Below are positions 1 through 7,852 of a DNA stretch of 64,000 bases, piece after piece. Source of the stretch: Limimaricola sp. (GTDB taxonomy: Bacteria > Pseudomonadota > Alphaproteobacteria > Rhodobacterales > Rhodobacteraceae). The translations under genes and the position numbers were made by a program. How positions within the stretch are numbered: the first letter of the stretch is position 1; every line of letters begins with the position of its first letter. The notes beneath the pieces were generated by a model, which was not told the DNA's origin, did no database searches, and saw only the letters and a program-made list of their open reading frames with translations. The DNA lies in contig NZ_WGLM01000002.1 of assembly GCF_016125575.1 (NCBI RefSeq), positions 744,001 to 808,000 of the forward strand, written 5' to 3'.

Positions 1-382
1 GCGAGAGGCCTGCGTCGAAACGCTGATTGCTGGGCCGGGGCTGGTGCGCGTGGCCGAAACGGTGACAGGCCGCCACCTGACGCCGCCAGACATCGTGGCA
101 ATGCGGACAAGCGATGCCGACGTTGCCCGTGCTTGGGGTATCTGGTGCGAGCTTGTGGCGGAACTTCTCTTGCGCATTACGCTGATGATCGATCCCGACG
201 TTGTCGTCCTTGGCGGCGGGCTGTCGCAAGCCGAGGGGCTGCTGGATGATCTGGGTGAAGCGTTACGCGCGGCCCAGTGGACTGGTTTTGGTGTGCCCCG
301 GCTGGCGTTGGCCGAGGGCGGCGATGCCTCGGGCGCGCGCGGCGCGGCCTATGCCGCCTGGGCGGAGGCGCGCGATGGCTGA
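1..382 (+). CDS. ROK-family sugar kinase, C-terminal part (5' end outside window)
   Basis: The reading frame is open from base 2 and has no start in the window, so this is the 3' end of a gene. The first residues, REACVETLIAGPGL, match the Cys-x-Glu and Ser/Ala-Gly-Pro segment that follows the zinc-binding cysteines in ROK kinases, and 'IDPDVVVLGGGLS' matches the ROK C-terminal nucleotide-binding strand and glycine turn. ROK kinases phosphorylate sugars such as N-acetylglucosamine, N-acetylmannosamine or glucose in the cytosol. Its stop overlaps the start of the next gene by 8 bases, so it is translationally coupled to a tagatose-bisphosphate aldolase subunit and nagA. That context suggests an amino-sugar kinase (NagK/AgaK role), but the substrate is inferred only. 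Confidence 0.8.
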   Translation, partial: REACVETLIAGPGLVRVAETVTGRHLTPPDIVAMRTSDADVARAWGIWCELVAELLLRITLMIDPDVVVLGGGLSQAEGLLDDLGEALRAAQWTGFGVPRLALAEGGDASGARGAAYAAWAEARDG

Positions 383-1661
383 GGTGCTGCGCCAAATCAT
401 CTCCCGCAACCGTGCTGGCCACGCGGCGGCGATCCCTTCGGTCTGCTCGGCGCATCCTGACGTCTTGCGCGCCTCGCTTCTTCTTGCGGCCGAGCTGGGC
501 AGGCCCATCGTGATCGAGGCCACGTCGAACCAGGTCAACCAGGATGGCGGTTACACCGGCCAGCGCCCGGCCGATTTCATCGCATCGGTGCGCGCGCTGG
601 CGCATGAATGCGGTCTGGGGCCCGATCAGGTCGTCTTTGGTGGCGATCATCTCGGCCCGCAGGTCTGGCGCAAGGGACCGGCCGAGGCGGCGATGGCCAA
701 GGCCCGCGTGCTGGTCGCCGATTACGTGCGCGCGGGCTTCACCAAGATCCACCTCGACTGTTCGGAGGGGTGCGCGGGCGAGGCCGCGCAGGTGGGCGAT
801 GCGTTGGCCGCATCCCGCGCCGCCGAACTTGCCGCCGCCTGCGAGGACGCGGCGGAAGGCGCTGGACCGCTTTACGTCATCGGCACCGAGGTGCCCCCGC
901 CGGGTGGCGCGCGCCACGACATCGCGGAAGGCGCGGCCCCCACCACGCCGGCCCATGCCAGCGCGACCATCGCGGCCCATCGCGCCGCCTTTGCTGCCGC
1001 GCGGCTGGACGGGGCCTGGGATCGCGTCGTCGGGCTGGTCGCACAACCGGGCGTGGAATTCGGGCCGATGCAGGTTCAGCACCTCGACATGGGCCGCGAT
1101 CCCGGGTTGCGCGCAGCGGTAGAGACAGTTCCGGGGCTTTGCCTTGAGGCGCATTCGACCGATTACCAGCATGCCGTCGCCTATCCCCGGCTGGCGCGGC
1201 TGGGCTTTGCCTTTCAGAAGGTCGGTCCTGCGCTGACCTTTGCCTGGCGCGAGGCGATCTATGCGCTGGATCATCTGCGCGCCATCGCCGGCCGCGCCCC
1301 GGCCGAAGGGCTGCCCGAGGTGATGGAGCGGCTGATGCTGGCCGCGCCCGGTGCCTGGCAGGGCCATTACCACGGCGATGCGGCAGCGTTGCGGTTGCAG
1401 CGCCATTTCGGTTATGCCGACCGTATCCGGTATTACTGGCCCCATCCCGAGGCGGCGCGAGCGGTGGCCGCGCTGTTACACGATGTCTCGGCCATGTCGC
1501 TGCCCGCCCCGGTGTTGTCGCAGGGTTTTGACGCGGCAACCATGGACCGGGCCGAGGGGCTGATGGGGGCCACGGGCGGCAACCGGCCCCGCGCGCTGCT
1601 TCTCGCGGCGGTCCAGCAGGCGCTGGCGCCCTATTATTTCCCGCAGGAGGGGACGGCATGA
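375..1661 (+). CDS. kbaZ: D-tagatose-1,6-bisphosphate aldolase non-catalytic subunit, KbaZ/GatZ-like
   Basis: A 428-residue protein starting at an ATG that lies 8 bases inside the upstream kinase gene. The segment 'SVCSAHPDVL', the run 'EATSNQVNQDGGYTG' and 'GGDHLGPQVW' are hallmarks of the GatZ/KbaZ family. That family is the chaperone-like subunit needed for activity and stability of class II tagatose-1,6-bisphosphate aldolase (GatY/KbaY), which splits tagatose bisphosphate to dihydroxyacetone phosphate and glyceraldehyde 3-phosphate. No catalytic KbaY partner is visible here; it may lie upstream of the window. Together with the ROK kinase and nagA it suggests a galactosamine/tagatose-type pathway. 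Length is normal for the family. The 3' end carries a strong AGGAGGGG ribosome site for nagA. Confidence 0.88.
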   Translation: MAEVLRQIISRNRAGHAAAIPSVCSAHPDVLRASLLLAAELGRPIVIEATSNQVNQDGGYTGQRPADFIASVRALAHECGLGPDQVVFGGDHLGPQVWRKGPAEAAMAKARVLVADYVRAGFTKIHLDCSEGCAGEAAQVGDALAASRAAELAAACEDAAEGAGPLYVIGTEVPPPGGARHDIAEGAAPTTPAHASATIAAHRAAFAAARLDGAWDRVVGLVAQPGVEFGPMQVQHLDMGRDPGLRAAVETVPGLCLEAHSTDYQHAVAYPRLARLGFAFQKVGPALTFAWREAIYALDHLRAIAGRAPAEGLPEVMERLMLAAPGAWQGHYHGDAAALRLQRHFGYADRIRYYWPHPEAARAVAALLHDVSAMSLPAPVLSQGFDAATMDRAEGLMGATGGNRPRALLLAAVQQALAPYYFPQEGTA

Positions 1662-2809
1662 GCAGCGTGACATGGCTTGCCCCCGACCTTGTCTTTGATG
1701 GAGAGGTTTTGCGGCCCGGCCTTGTGCTGGGCGTGCAAGGCGGACATGTGGCACATCTTCTGGCACGTGAGGCAGTGCCCGAGGGCGCCCATGTGCGGCC
1801 GCTGAATGGCATCGTCAGCCCCGGCTTCATCGATCTGCAGGTCAATGGCGGGGGCGACGTGCTGGTCAACGACGCGCCGACACCCGAGCGTCTGGCCCGG
1901 ATCATCGCCGCACATCACCGGCTGGGGACCGTGGGGTTGTTGCCCACCGTGATCACCGATGCACCCGGCGCGATCGACCGTGCCGCGCGGGCCGTGCGCG
2001 CGGGCTGGGGGATGCCGGGTCTGTTGGGCCTGCATATCGAGGGCCCGCATATTGCGCCCGCTCGTCGTGGCACCCATGCCAGCGGCTATGTGCGGCCGCT
2101 GGAGGAAAGCACTATCGCGCTGGTCGAGGACCTGCGTGCAGCCGGCATCCCGGTGATGATCACGCTGGCGCCCGAGGCGGCGACGGGGCAGGGGATTGGC
2201 CGGCTGGCTGCGACGGGGGCCATCGTCTCAATCGGCCACAGCGATGCCACGGCCGAGGAGGTGCGCGCGTCGCTGGCGGCGGGGGCGCGCTGTTTCACGC
2301 ATCTTTTCAACGCGATGTCGCCGATGCTGAACCGCGCGCCGGGCGTCGTGGGGGCCGCGATCAATTCGACCGCTTATGCCGGGATCATCTGCGATGGCCA
2401 CCATGTGGCAGACGAGATGGTGGGGCTGGCGATCCGCGCGCGACCGGAGCCGGACCGGATGTTCCTTGTTTCCGACGCAATGCCCACCGTGGGCGGTGGC
2501 GACAGGTTCAGCCTTTACGGCGCCGAGATCCGGATGGAAAACGGGCGGCTGGTGAATGCCGAGGGCTCGCTGGCCGGGGCGCACGTGACGATGGCCGAGG
2601 GCGTGGCGCGGCTGATCGGCACCGTCGGCGTGGCACCCGAGGTGGCGCTGCGGATGGCGGTCACCGTGCCCGCGCGGCTGATCGGGCGGCCCGATCTGGC
2701 CACGCTGGAAGGCAGAGAGGTGGCTGACCTGGTCCTGCTCGACGACGGCTTTGCCTATCGCGGGTCGCTGGCGCAGGGCCTGCCCGCGGTCACGCCAGCG
2801 CCGCGTTGA
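1658..2809 (+). CDS. nagA: N-acetylglucosamine-6-phosphate deacetylase
   Basis: A 383-residue amidohydrolase that overlaps the upstream stop in an ATGA. It shows the NagA signature set: 'GFIDLQVNGGGDVLVND' near the N-terminus, the metal-binding Glu in 'GLHIEGPHIAP', a metal-binding His in 'SIGHSDATAEE', the substrate loop 'HLFNAMSPMLNR', and the catalytic Asp in 'VSDAMPTVGGG'. The family deacetylates GlcNAc-6-P or GalNAc-6-P to the amino sugar phosphate plus acetate in the cytosol. Beside a KbaZ-like subunit it could be the GalNAc version (AgaA), and the sequence alone does not separate the two. Its 3' end overlaps the convergent FGGY kinase by 20 bases. Confidence 0.93.
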   Translation: MSSVTWLAPDLVFDGEVLRPGLVLGVQGGHVAHLLAREAVPEGAHVRPLNGIVSPGFIDLQVNGGGDVLVNDAPTPERLARIIAAHHRLGTVGLLPTVITDAPGAIDRAARAVRAGWGMPGLLGLHIEGPHIAPARRGTHASGYVRPLEESTIALVEDLRAAGIPVMITLAPEAATGQGIGRLAATGAIVSIGHSDATAEEVRASLAAGARCFTHLFNAMSPMLNRAPGVVGAAINSTAYAGIICDGHHVADEMVGLAIRARPEPDRMFLVSDAMPTVGGGDRFSLYGAEIRMENGRLVNAEGSLAGAHVTMAEGVARLIGTVGVAPEVALRMAVTVPARLIGRPDLATLEGREVADLVLLDDGFAYRGSLAQGLPAVTPAPR

Positions 2810-4253
2810 TCGGGCGGATCTGCGCGTAAAGCTCTTGCCAGAGGGCAAAGCGACGGTCGGCGCGCGCGCTGGCCCCGGCATCGGGCGTGAAGAGCTGTTC
2901 GGGCGTGGCCAGCAGCGCCGCGGCCTGCACCAGATCGGCCATCAGGCCGCTGCCCGCGCCGGCCATCACCGCCGCGCCCACCGCGCCGGGATCGGTTCCG
3001 GTCATCCGTTGCAGGGGCAGGCCGAAGGCATCGGCGCGGATCTTGCACCAGCGATCCGAGGCCATGCCGCCGCCACCCGCGCGCAAGAGCCCCGGTCGCA
3101 GCCCCGCCGACCGCGTCAGCGCCTCGAACGACAGTCGCGCGGCGAAGGCCACGCCCTCCAGCACCGCGCCCGTCACCTCCGGCGCGCCATCGCCCAGCGT
3201 CAGGCCCGCGAAGGTGCCGCGCGCGCTCGCGTCCCAAAGCGGCGCGCGTTCGCCCTGAAGGTGCGGCAGGAATAGCGGGCTGGTCGCCTCGGGCATGGCC
3301 GCGCCGCTGGCGGCCGCGCCCACGTCCTGACCGGTCAGCCGCGCCACCCAGACCAGCGCCGCGCCGCCCGCCTGCGTCGGCCCGGCATGCAGGGTGATCC
3401 CGGCCCAGCCGGGAAAGGTCACCACCCCCGGTTCGGGCAGGCGCGTGGCCGACACGATGCCCATGACCTCACTAGTGCCGCTGAGATACATGGCGCTGCC
3501 CTCGGCGGCGACGCCGAGGCCCAGCATGCTGACCCAGGCATCCATCGTGCCGGTGAAAACCGGCGTGCCTGCCAGCGGCAGGCCGGGCGCGATGCGGCCC
3601 ACCTCGGCCAGCGGATCGACGAGGGGCGGCAGGCGTTCTGCCGCGCCGGGAACAAGCGCGATCAGCGCCCCGGCATAGCGCAGGTCCGTTCCTGCCATGC
3701 CGATGGCCGACAAGGGATCGGCCGCGACCTGCCCGGTCAGGCTGGCGGCCACGTAATCCTTGGGCTGCATCACCACCGCGGTGCGCGCCCATGTCCCGGG
3801 TGCTGCGGTGGCCATCCAGGCCATGCGGGCAAGCGGATGGCTGGCATCGACGGGGATCGGCGCGCCAAGCCAGGCCAGCTTGTCGGCGGGGGCGATGCGG
3901 GCGTCCAACGCGGCCCCCGCGGCGGCGGCGCGGGTATCTTGCCAGACCATCGCCGGGGCCAGCGGGGCAAGGTCGGCGCCGACGAAGACATGGGTGCCCA
4001 CCTGCGCGGTCAGCCCGATGCCGGCCACCTCGCCCCGGTCGGGATGGGCGGCGAAAAGCGCCAGCGCCTCGCGCGCCAGCCGCGCCCAGTCGCCCGCATC
4101 CTGTTCGACGCGGCCCTCGGCCGGACGGCGGGTGGGGTAGGGGCGCGAAAAGGCCGCGCGGCGCTGGCCGTCGCGGCCCAGCAGCACCGCCTTGACGGCC
4201 GTGGTGCCAATGTCGATGCCGATCAGCGTGGGGTCGGTGGCAGTGGTGGGCAT
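2790..4253 (-). CDS. FGGY-family carbohydrate kinase, xylulokinase-like
   Basis: A 487-residue protein. The N-terminal phosphate loop 'IGIDIGTTAVKAVLL', the second-strand motif 'GIGLTAQVGTHVFV', the region 'MVWQDTRAA' and the C-terminal 'LRAGGGGMASDRWCKI' with 'GAVGAAVMAGAG' are the FGGY kinase pattern (ribulo-, xylulo-, glycerol and erythritol kinases). It should phosphorylate a pentose or related polyol with ATP in the cytosol. The 'D-TRA' pattern resembles xylulokinases, but the substrate is open. It starts 112 bases from the divergent GTG start of a periplasmic sugar-binding protein, so it probably acts on the sugar imported by that ABC system. A GAGAG ribosome site lies upstream of the ATG. 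Confidence 0.85.
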   Translation of the reverse strand: MPTTATDPTLIGIDIGTTAVKAVLLGRDGQRRAAFSRPYPTRRPAEGRVEQDAGDWARLAREALALFAAHPDRGEVAGIGLTAQVGTHVFVGADLAPLAPAMVWQDTRAAAAGAALDARIAPADKLAWLGAPIPVDASHPLARMAWMATAAPGTWARTAVVMQPKDYVAASLTGQVAADPLSAIGMAGTDLRYAGALIALVPGAAERLPPLVDPLAEVGRIAPGLPLAGTPVFTGTMDAWVSMLGLGVAAEGSAMYLSGTSEVMGIVSATRLPEPGVVTFPGWAGITLHAGPTQAGGAALVWVARLTGQDVGAAASGAAMPEATSPLFLPHLQGERAPLWDASARGTFAGLTLGDGAPEVTGAVLEGVAFAARLSFEALTRSAGLRPGLLRAGGGGMASDRWCKIRADAFGLPLQRMTGTDPGAVGAAVMAGAGSGLMADLVQAAALLATPEQLFTPDAGASARADRRFALWQELYAQIRPINAALA

Positions 4254-4365
4254 GATGGTCTCTCAATGGGCCGGCCGTGCAGCCCGTCAAAGCGCTGGAC
4301 GGGGCAAGACTGGCCTGCCAAAGATGGGCCTGCAAGCCATTTGGAACCTTGGGGAGGTCCTTGAC

Positions 4366-5307
4366 GTGATCCGAAATACCATCCTGACGGCGGCGCGACG
4401 CGCGCTGCTGGCCACCGTCGCCACCGCCTTTGCCGCTACCGCGGCGCTGGCCGCCGAGAAGGTGGCGGTCATCACGCCCTATCTGGCGCAGCCGGGCACG
4501 CAGTTCTACGTCGATGCGTTCAAGGCGCGGGCGGCCGAACTGGGCTGGGATGTCAACGTGATCGACACCGCGGGCGATGTCGCCGCCGTGATTTCGCGGA
4601 TGGAGGACGTGGTCAACCAGGGCGTCGATGCGATCGTCATCAACGTGGACCCCGCGCAGGTGGGCGCGGGCCTGCAGGCCGCGGCCGATGCCAAGGTGCC
4701 GGTCTTTGGCATGGATGCGGGCACCGATCCGCTGATCGTGGCCAACGTCACCTCGAACGGCTACGCGATGGCGGCGGAAACGTCCGTCTACGTCGCCAAC
4801 CGGATCGGCGGCAAGGGCAACGTGGTGATGTTCACCTTCGACCCGTTCCCGCCCGTGCAGGTGCGCGGCGTCATCGCCAAGGCCGTCTTCGGCAACTTCC
4901 CCGACATCAAGGTGATCGACAACGTGACGCCCGACGTCTCGGACGGCGGCATCGCCGACAGCCGCGCCAAGATGGAGGCGATCCTTGCCGCCAACCCCGA
5001 GCCGGGCAGCATCTCGGCTGTCTGGGCGGCGTGGGATCAGCCGGCGCTGGGCGCGCTGCAGGCGATCGAGGCCGCGGGACGGCAGAACGAGGGGATCGTC
5101 ATCACCGGCATCGATGCCAACCCGCAGGCGCGTGATGCCATCGCCACCGGCGGTAATTTCGAGGCCTCGGTCGCGCAGGATTTCGCCGGGATCGGCCGCA
5201 CCACGGCCGACACGGTGGCCTATGTTCTGGGCGGCGGCACGCTGAAGCAGAACGTGGTTTACGTGCCGACCAAGCTGATCACTGCCGCCAACGCGACCGA
5301 CAAGTAA
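4366..5307 (+). CDS. Sugar ABC transporter periplasmic substrate-binding protein
   Basis: A 313-residue protein with a GTG start preceded at 8 bases by GGGGAGG. An in-frame ATG 42 bases upstream lacks such a site. The N-terminus 'MIRNTILTAARRALLATVATA..AALA' is a typical Sec signal peptide with cleavage before 'AEKVAVITPY'. The mature part is the LacI/ribose-binding fold (Peripla_BP_4 type): 'QFYVDAFKARAAELGWDVNVIDTAGD', 'INVDPAQVGAGLQAA', 'ITGIDANPQARDAI'. It should capture a monosaccharide or small polyol and deliver it to the RbsC-like permease. It heads an importer operon with the ATPase and permease, divergent from the FGGY kinase. A perfect hairpin follows the stop and may lift its expression above the membrane components. 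Confidence 0.9.
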   Translation: MIRNTILTAARRALLATVATAFAATAALAAEKVAVITPYLAQPGTQFYVDAFKARAAELGWDVNVIDTAGDVAAVISRMEDVVNQGVDAIVINVDPAQVGAGLQAAADAKVPVFGMDAGTDPLIVANVTSNGYAMAAETSVYVANRIGGKGNVVMFTFDPFPPVQVRGVIAKAVFGNFPDIKVIDNVTPDVSDGGIADSRAKMEAILAANPEPGSISAVWAAWDQPALGALQAIEAAGRQNEGIVITGIDANPQARDAIATGGNFEASVAQDFAGIGRTTADTVAYVLGGGTLKQNVVYVPTKLITAANATDK

Positions 5308-5329
5308 GGCGCGCGATGGCCCAATTGCG

Positions 5330-5356
5330 GGGGGCGGTACAGGTTGTGCCGCCCCC
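5330..5356 (+). promoter_or_regulatory. Intercistronic hairpin after the binding-protein gene
   Basis: GGGGGCGG at 5330-5337 pairs perfectly with CCGCCCCC at 5349-5356, extended inward by three more pairs (one G-T) to a 5-base loop, giving an 11-pair stem. No U-tract follows, so it is probably not a full terminator. Such hairpins between binding-protein and ATPase genes are known to protect the upstream transcript or reduce read-through, giving excess binding protein. Confidence 0.65.
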
Positions 5357-5381
5357 TTCGTCTGCGCCTCGCCAGTTTGCT

Positions 5382-6869
5382 ATGCCCGACCTGATCCTTT
5401 CCGACATCGTCAAGAGCTACGGCGCGGCCACCGCGCTGGACGGCGCATCACTGCACCTGCGGGGCGGCGAGGTGCATGCGCTGATGGGCGAGAACGGGGC
5501 GGGCAAAAGCACGCTGATCCGCATCCTTGCCGGGCTGGAGCGGCCTGATGCAGGGCGGATCGAGATCTTCGGGCGGCCGCTGGGGCCCGGCGGGGCGCAG
5601 GCGGCGGGCCTGCGGTTCCTGCATCAGGAATTGCAGGTGGTGGCGGGGCTGAGCGTGGCCGAGAACATGCACCTTGCTCGGCCCTATCCGCGCCGCCTTG
5701 GCTTTGTGGACTGGGGCGCGCTGAACCGCGCAGCGGCGACGGCGCTGACGCGGCTGGGGCTGGAGCGGATCGCGCCAGCCACGCCGATGGGGGCGCTGGG
5801 GCCGGGCGACCAGATGCTGGTGCGCATCGCCGCCACGCTGATCGCGGATGGCGGGGCCGCGCCTTGGGCCTATGTGATGGACGAGCCGACGGCGGCGCTG
5901 ACCGGGGCCGAGGCCGAGCGGCTTTTCGCCGTGATCGATAGCCTGCGCGCGGGGGGTGCCGGCATCCTCTACGTCTCGCACCGGATGGACGAGGTGATGC
6001 GCCTGGCCGACCGGGTGACGGTGCTGCGCGACGGGCGCTCGGTGTCGTCGCGGGCCATCGGCCAGACGGACCAGGCGCGGATCATTCACGACATGACCGG
6101 GCGCGAGATTGCCACGCTTTACCCCGACCGGGCGATGCCGGGGGGCACGACACGGCTGGCGTTGGAGAGCGTGGTGGCGGGACCGCTTTCGGGCGTCTCG
6201 CTGGAGGTGGCCGCGGGCGAGGTGGTGGGCCTTGCCGGGCTGGCCGGAACCGGGCGCGGGGCGCTGCTGGGCGCGGTGATGGGGGCGGTGCCGCGGCAGG
6301 GAAGCGTGCGCGTGGATGGACAGCTGCTGCGGGCCGATACCGCCGCGGCCTGGGCCGCCGGGCTGGCCTGGATCCCGCGCGAAAGGCGGGCCGAGGGGAT
6401 TATGCCGGGCCTTGCCCTGCGCGAGACGGTGGCGCTGCCGCATCTTGCGCGGATGACGCGGGCGGGGCTGGTGTCGCGCGCGGCGGAACGCGCGACGGTC
6501 GCGCGGCTGGCGGGCGACGTGCGGCTGAAGGCGCAGGGGCCCGACCAGCCCTGCGCGGAACTGAGCGGCGGCAACCAGCAGAAGGTGCTGTTTGCCCGCG
6601 CACTGGCGGGCGATCTGAAGGTGCTGGTGCTGGACGAGCCGACGCGCGGGGTGGACGTGGCGGCGCGGTTCGATATCTACGCGCTGGTGCGCGGGCTGAG
6701 CGCGCAGGGCGTGGCGGTGCTGATGTCCTCGTCCGACCTGCCGGAACTGATCGGCCTGTCGCACCGGATCGCGGTGCTGGGCCGGGGCCGGGTGGCCGAG
6801 GTGCTGCCCGCCGAGGGTCTGGACGAGGCAGGCCTGCTGGCGCGCTGCTATGCCGCGATGGAGGGCTGA
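5382..6869 (+). CDS. Sugar ABC transporter ATP-binding protein, RbsA-like (two ATPase domains)
   Basis: A 495-residue protein with two ABC domains in tandem, as in RbsA/XylG/MglA. Domain 1: Walker A 'GENGAGKST' about residues 36-44, 'DEPTAALTG' Walker B, 'VSHRMDEV' H-loop. Domain 2: the usual degenerate Walker A 'GLAGTGRG', signature 'LSGGNQQKVLFARAL', Walker B 'VLVLDEPTRGVDV'. It powers import through the permease encoded 3 bases downstream. I chose the ATG at 5382, which gives the family N-terminus 'MPDLILSDIVKSYG'. An ATG at 5316 would put the intercistronic hairpin inside the coding region and add an unconserved tail. The chosen start has only a weak ribosome site. Confidence 0.88.
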   Translation: MPDLILSDIVKSYGAATALDGASLHLRGGEVHALMGENGAGKSTLIRILAGLERPDAGRIEIFGRPLGPGGAQAAGLRFLHQELQVVAGLSVAENMHLARPYPRRLGFVDWGALNRAAATALTRLGLERIAPATPMGALGPGDQMLVRIAATLIADGGAAPWAYVMDEPTAALTGAEAERLFAVIDSLRAGGAGILYVSHRMDEVMRLADRVTVLRDGRSVSSRAIGQTDQARIIHDMTGREIATLYPDRAMPGGTTRLALESVVAGPLSGVSLEVAAGEVVGLAGLAGTGRGALLGAVMGAVPRQGSVRVDGQLLRADTAAAWAAGLAWIPRERRAEGIMPGLALRETVALPHLARMTRAGLVSRAAERATVARLAGDVRLKAQGPDQPCAELSGGNQQKVLFARALAGDLKVLVLDEPTRGVDVAARFDIYALVRGLSAQGVAVLMSSSDLPELIGLSHRIAVLGRGRVAEVLPAEGLDEAGLLARCYAAMEG

Positions 6870-6872
6870 GAG

Positions 6873-7841
6873 ATGGGACAGGTGATGCGCCGCTACGGCA
6901 CCGCGGCGGGCATGGCGGCGATCGTCGTTTTCTTCGCGGTGGCGCTGCCCGATACGTTCCTGACATTGCGCAACTGGCTGAACATCAGCCAGCAGATCAG
7001 CATGTTGGCGGTGGTGGCGGTCACGATGACCGTGGTCATGGTGATGGGCGATTTCGACCTGTCGGTGGGCTCGATGGCCTCGCTCGCGGGCGTGGTGGCG
7101 GCGGTGGCCTTTACCCATGGCTGGCCGGTTTGGGCGGGGGTGGGCGCGGCGCTGGCGGTGGGTCTGCTGGGCGGGCTTTTCAACGGGCTGCTGGTCAGCG
7201 TGGTGGGCATCCTGCCCTTCGTGGCAACGCTGGCGACGCTGACGATGTATAGCGGCTTTGCCTTCCTGATGTCGGGCGGCAAGACGATTTTCGGCCGCGA
7301 CATCCCGGCGGCATTTTCCGGCTTTGCGCGCGGCGGCATCACGCTGGGCGCAACAGACGGGCGGCCGCTGGTGCTGCCTTGGCTGACGCTGCTGGCGCTG
7401 GGCGTCACGGCGGCGATCTGGCTGGTGCTGGAGCAGACGGCCTTTGGCCGCAGGCTTTACGGGATCGGCGGCAACGCGGTTGCGGCGCGGCTGGCGGGGG
7501 TCAAGGTGATGCGACTGCGCCTTCTGGCCTTCGGCTTTACCGGGGTGGGGGCGGCGACGGCGGGGCTGATGTATGCCGCGCGCGTGGCCTCGGCCAACCC
7601 CACGCAGGGCTCGGGCCTGATGCTGACCGCCATCGCGGCGGTGTTTCTGGGCATGACGATGTCGGCCTTCGGCCAGCCGCGGGTGCTGGCGACGCTGGCG
7701 GGCGTCGTGGTTCTGGGCGTGATGGATAACGGGCTGACGCAACTGCACGTCGACAGCTACGTGCGTGATGTCGTGGTGGGCGCGATCATCGTACTTGCCG
7801 TCTCGATCAGCGCGTTCGGGCGGCGCGCAACCGGGGGATAG
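6873..7841 (+). CDS. Sugar ABC transporter permease, RbsC-like
   Basis: A 322-residue, very hydrophobic protein with about eight to ten membrane segments of the branched-chain amino acid/ribose permease family (BPD_transp_2). Recognisable pieces are 'VMVMGDFDLSVGSMASLAG' (the conserved GxxDLSVG motif), 'GLFNGLLVSVVGILPFVATLATLT', 'GRRLYGIGGNAVAARLAGV' and 'AAVFLGMTMSAFGQPRV'. It forms the inner-membrane channel of the importer with the preceding RbsA-like ATPase. The start follows a GGAGGGCTGAGAG ribosome site inside the end of the ATPase gene. It ends 11 bases before a convergent methyltransferase gene. Confidence 0.92.
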   Translation: MGQVMRRYGTAAGMAAIVVFFAVALPDTFLTLRNWLNISQQISMLAVVAVTMTVVMVMGDFDLSVGSMASLAGVVAAVAFTHGWPVWAGVGAALAVGLLGGLFNGLLVSVVGILPFVATLATLTMYSGFAFLMSGGKTIFGRDIPAAFSGFARGGITLGATDGRPLVLPWLTLLALGVTAAIWLVLEQTAFGRRLYGIGGNAVAARLAGVKVMRLRLLAFGFTGVGAATAGLMYAARVASANPTQGSGLMLTAIAAVFLGMTMSAFGQPRVLATLAGVVVLGVMDNGLTQLHVDSYVRDVVVGAIIVLAVSISAFGRRATGG

Positions 7842-7852
7842 ATTGCCGCGGA

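Noticed and set aside
4324-4365. Upstream ATG start for the sugar-binding protein
   Set aside because: The GGGGAGG ribosome site lies inside this extension and points to GTG at 4366, which also gives a clean signal peptide.
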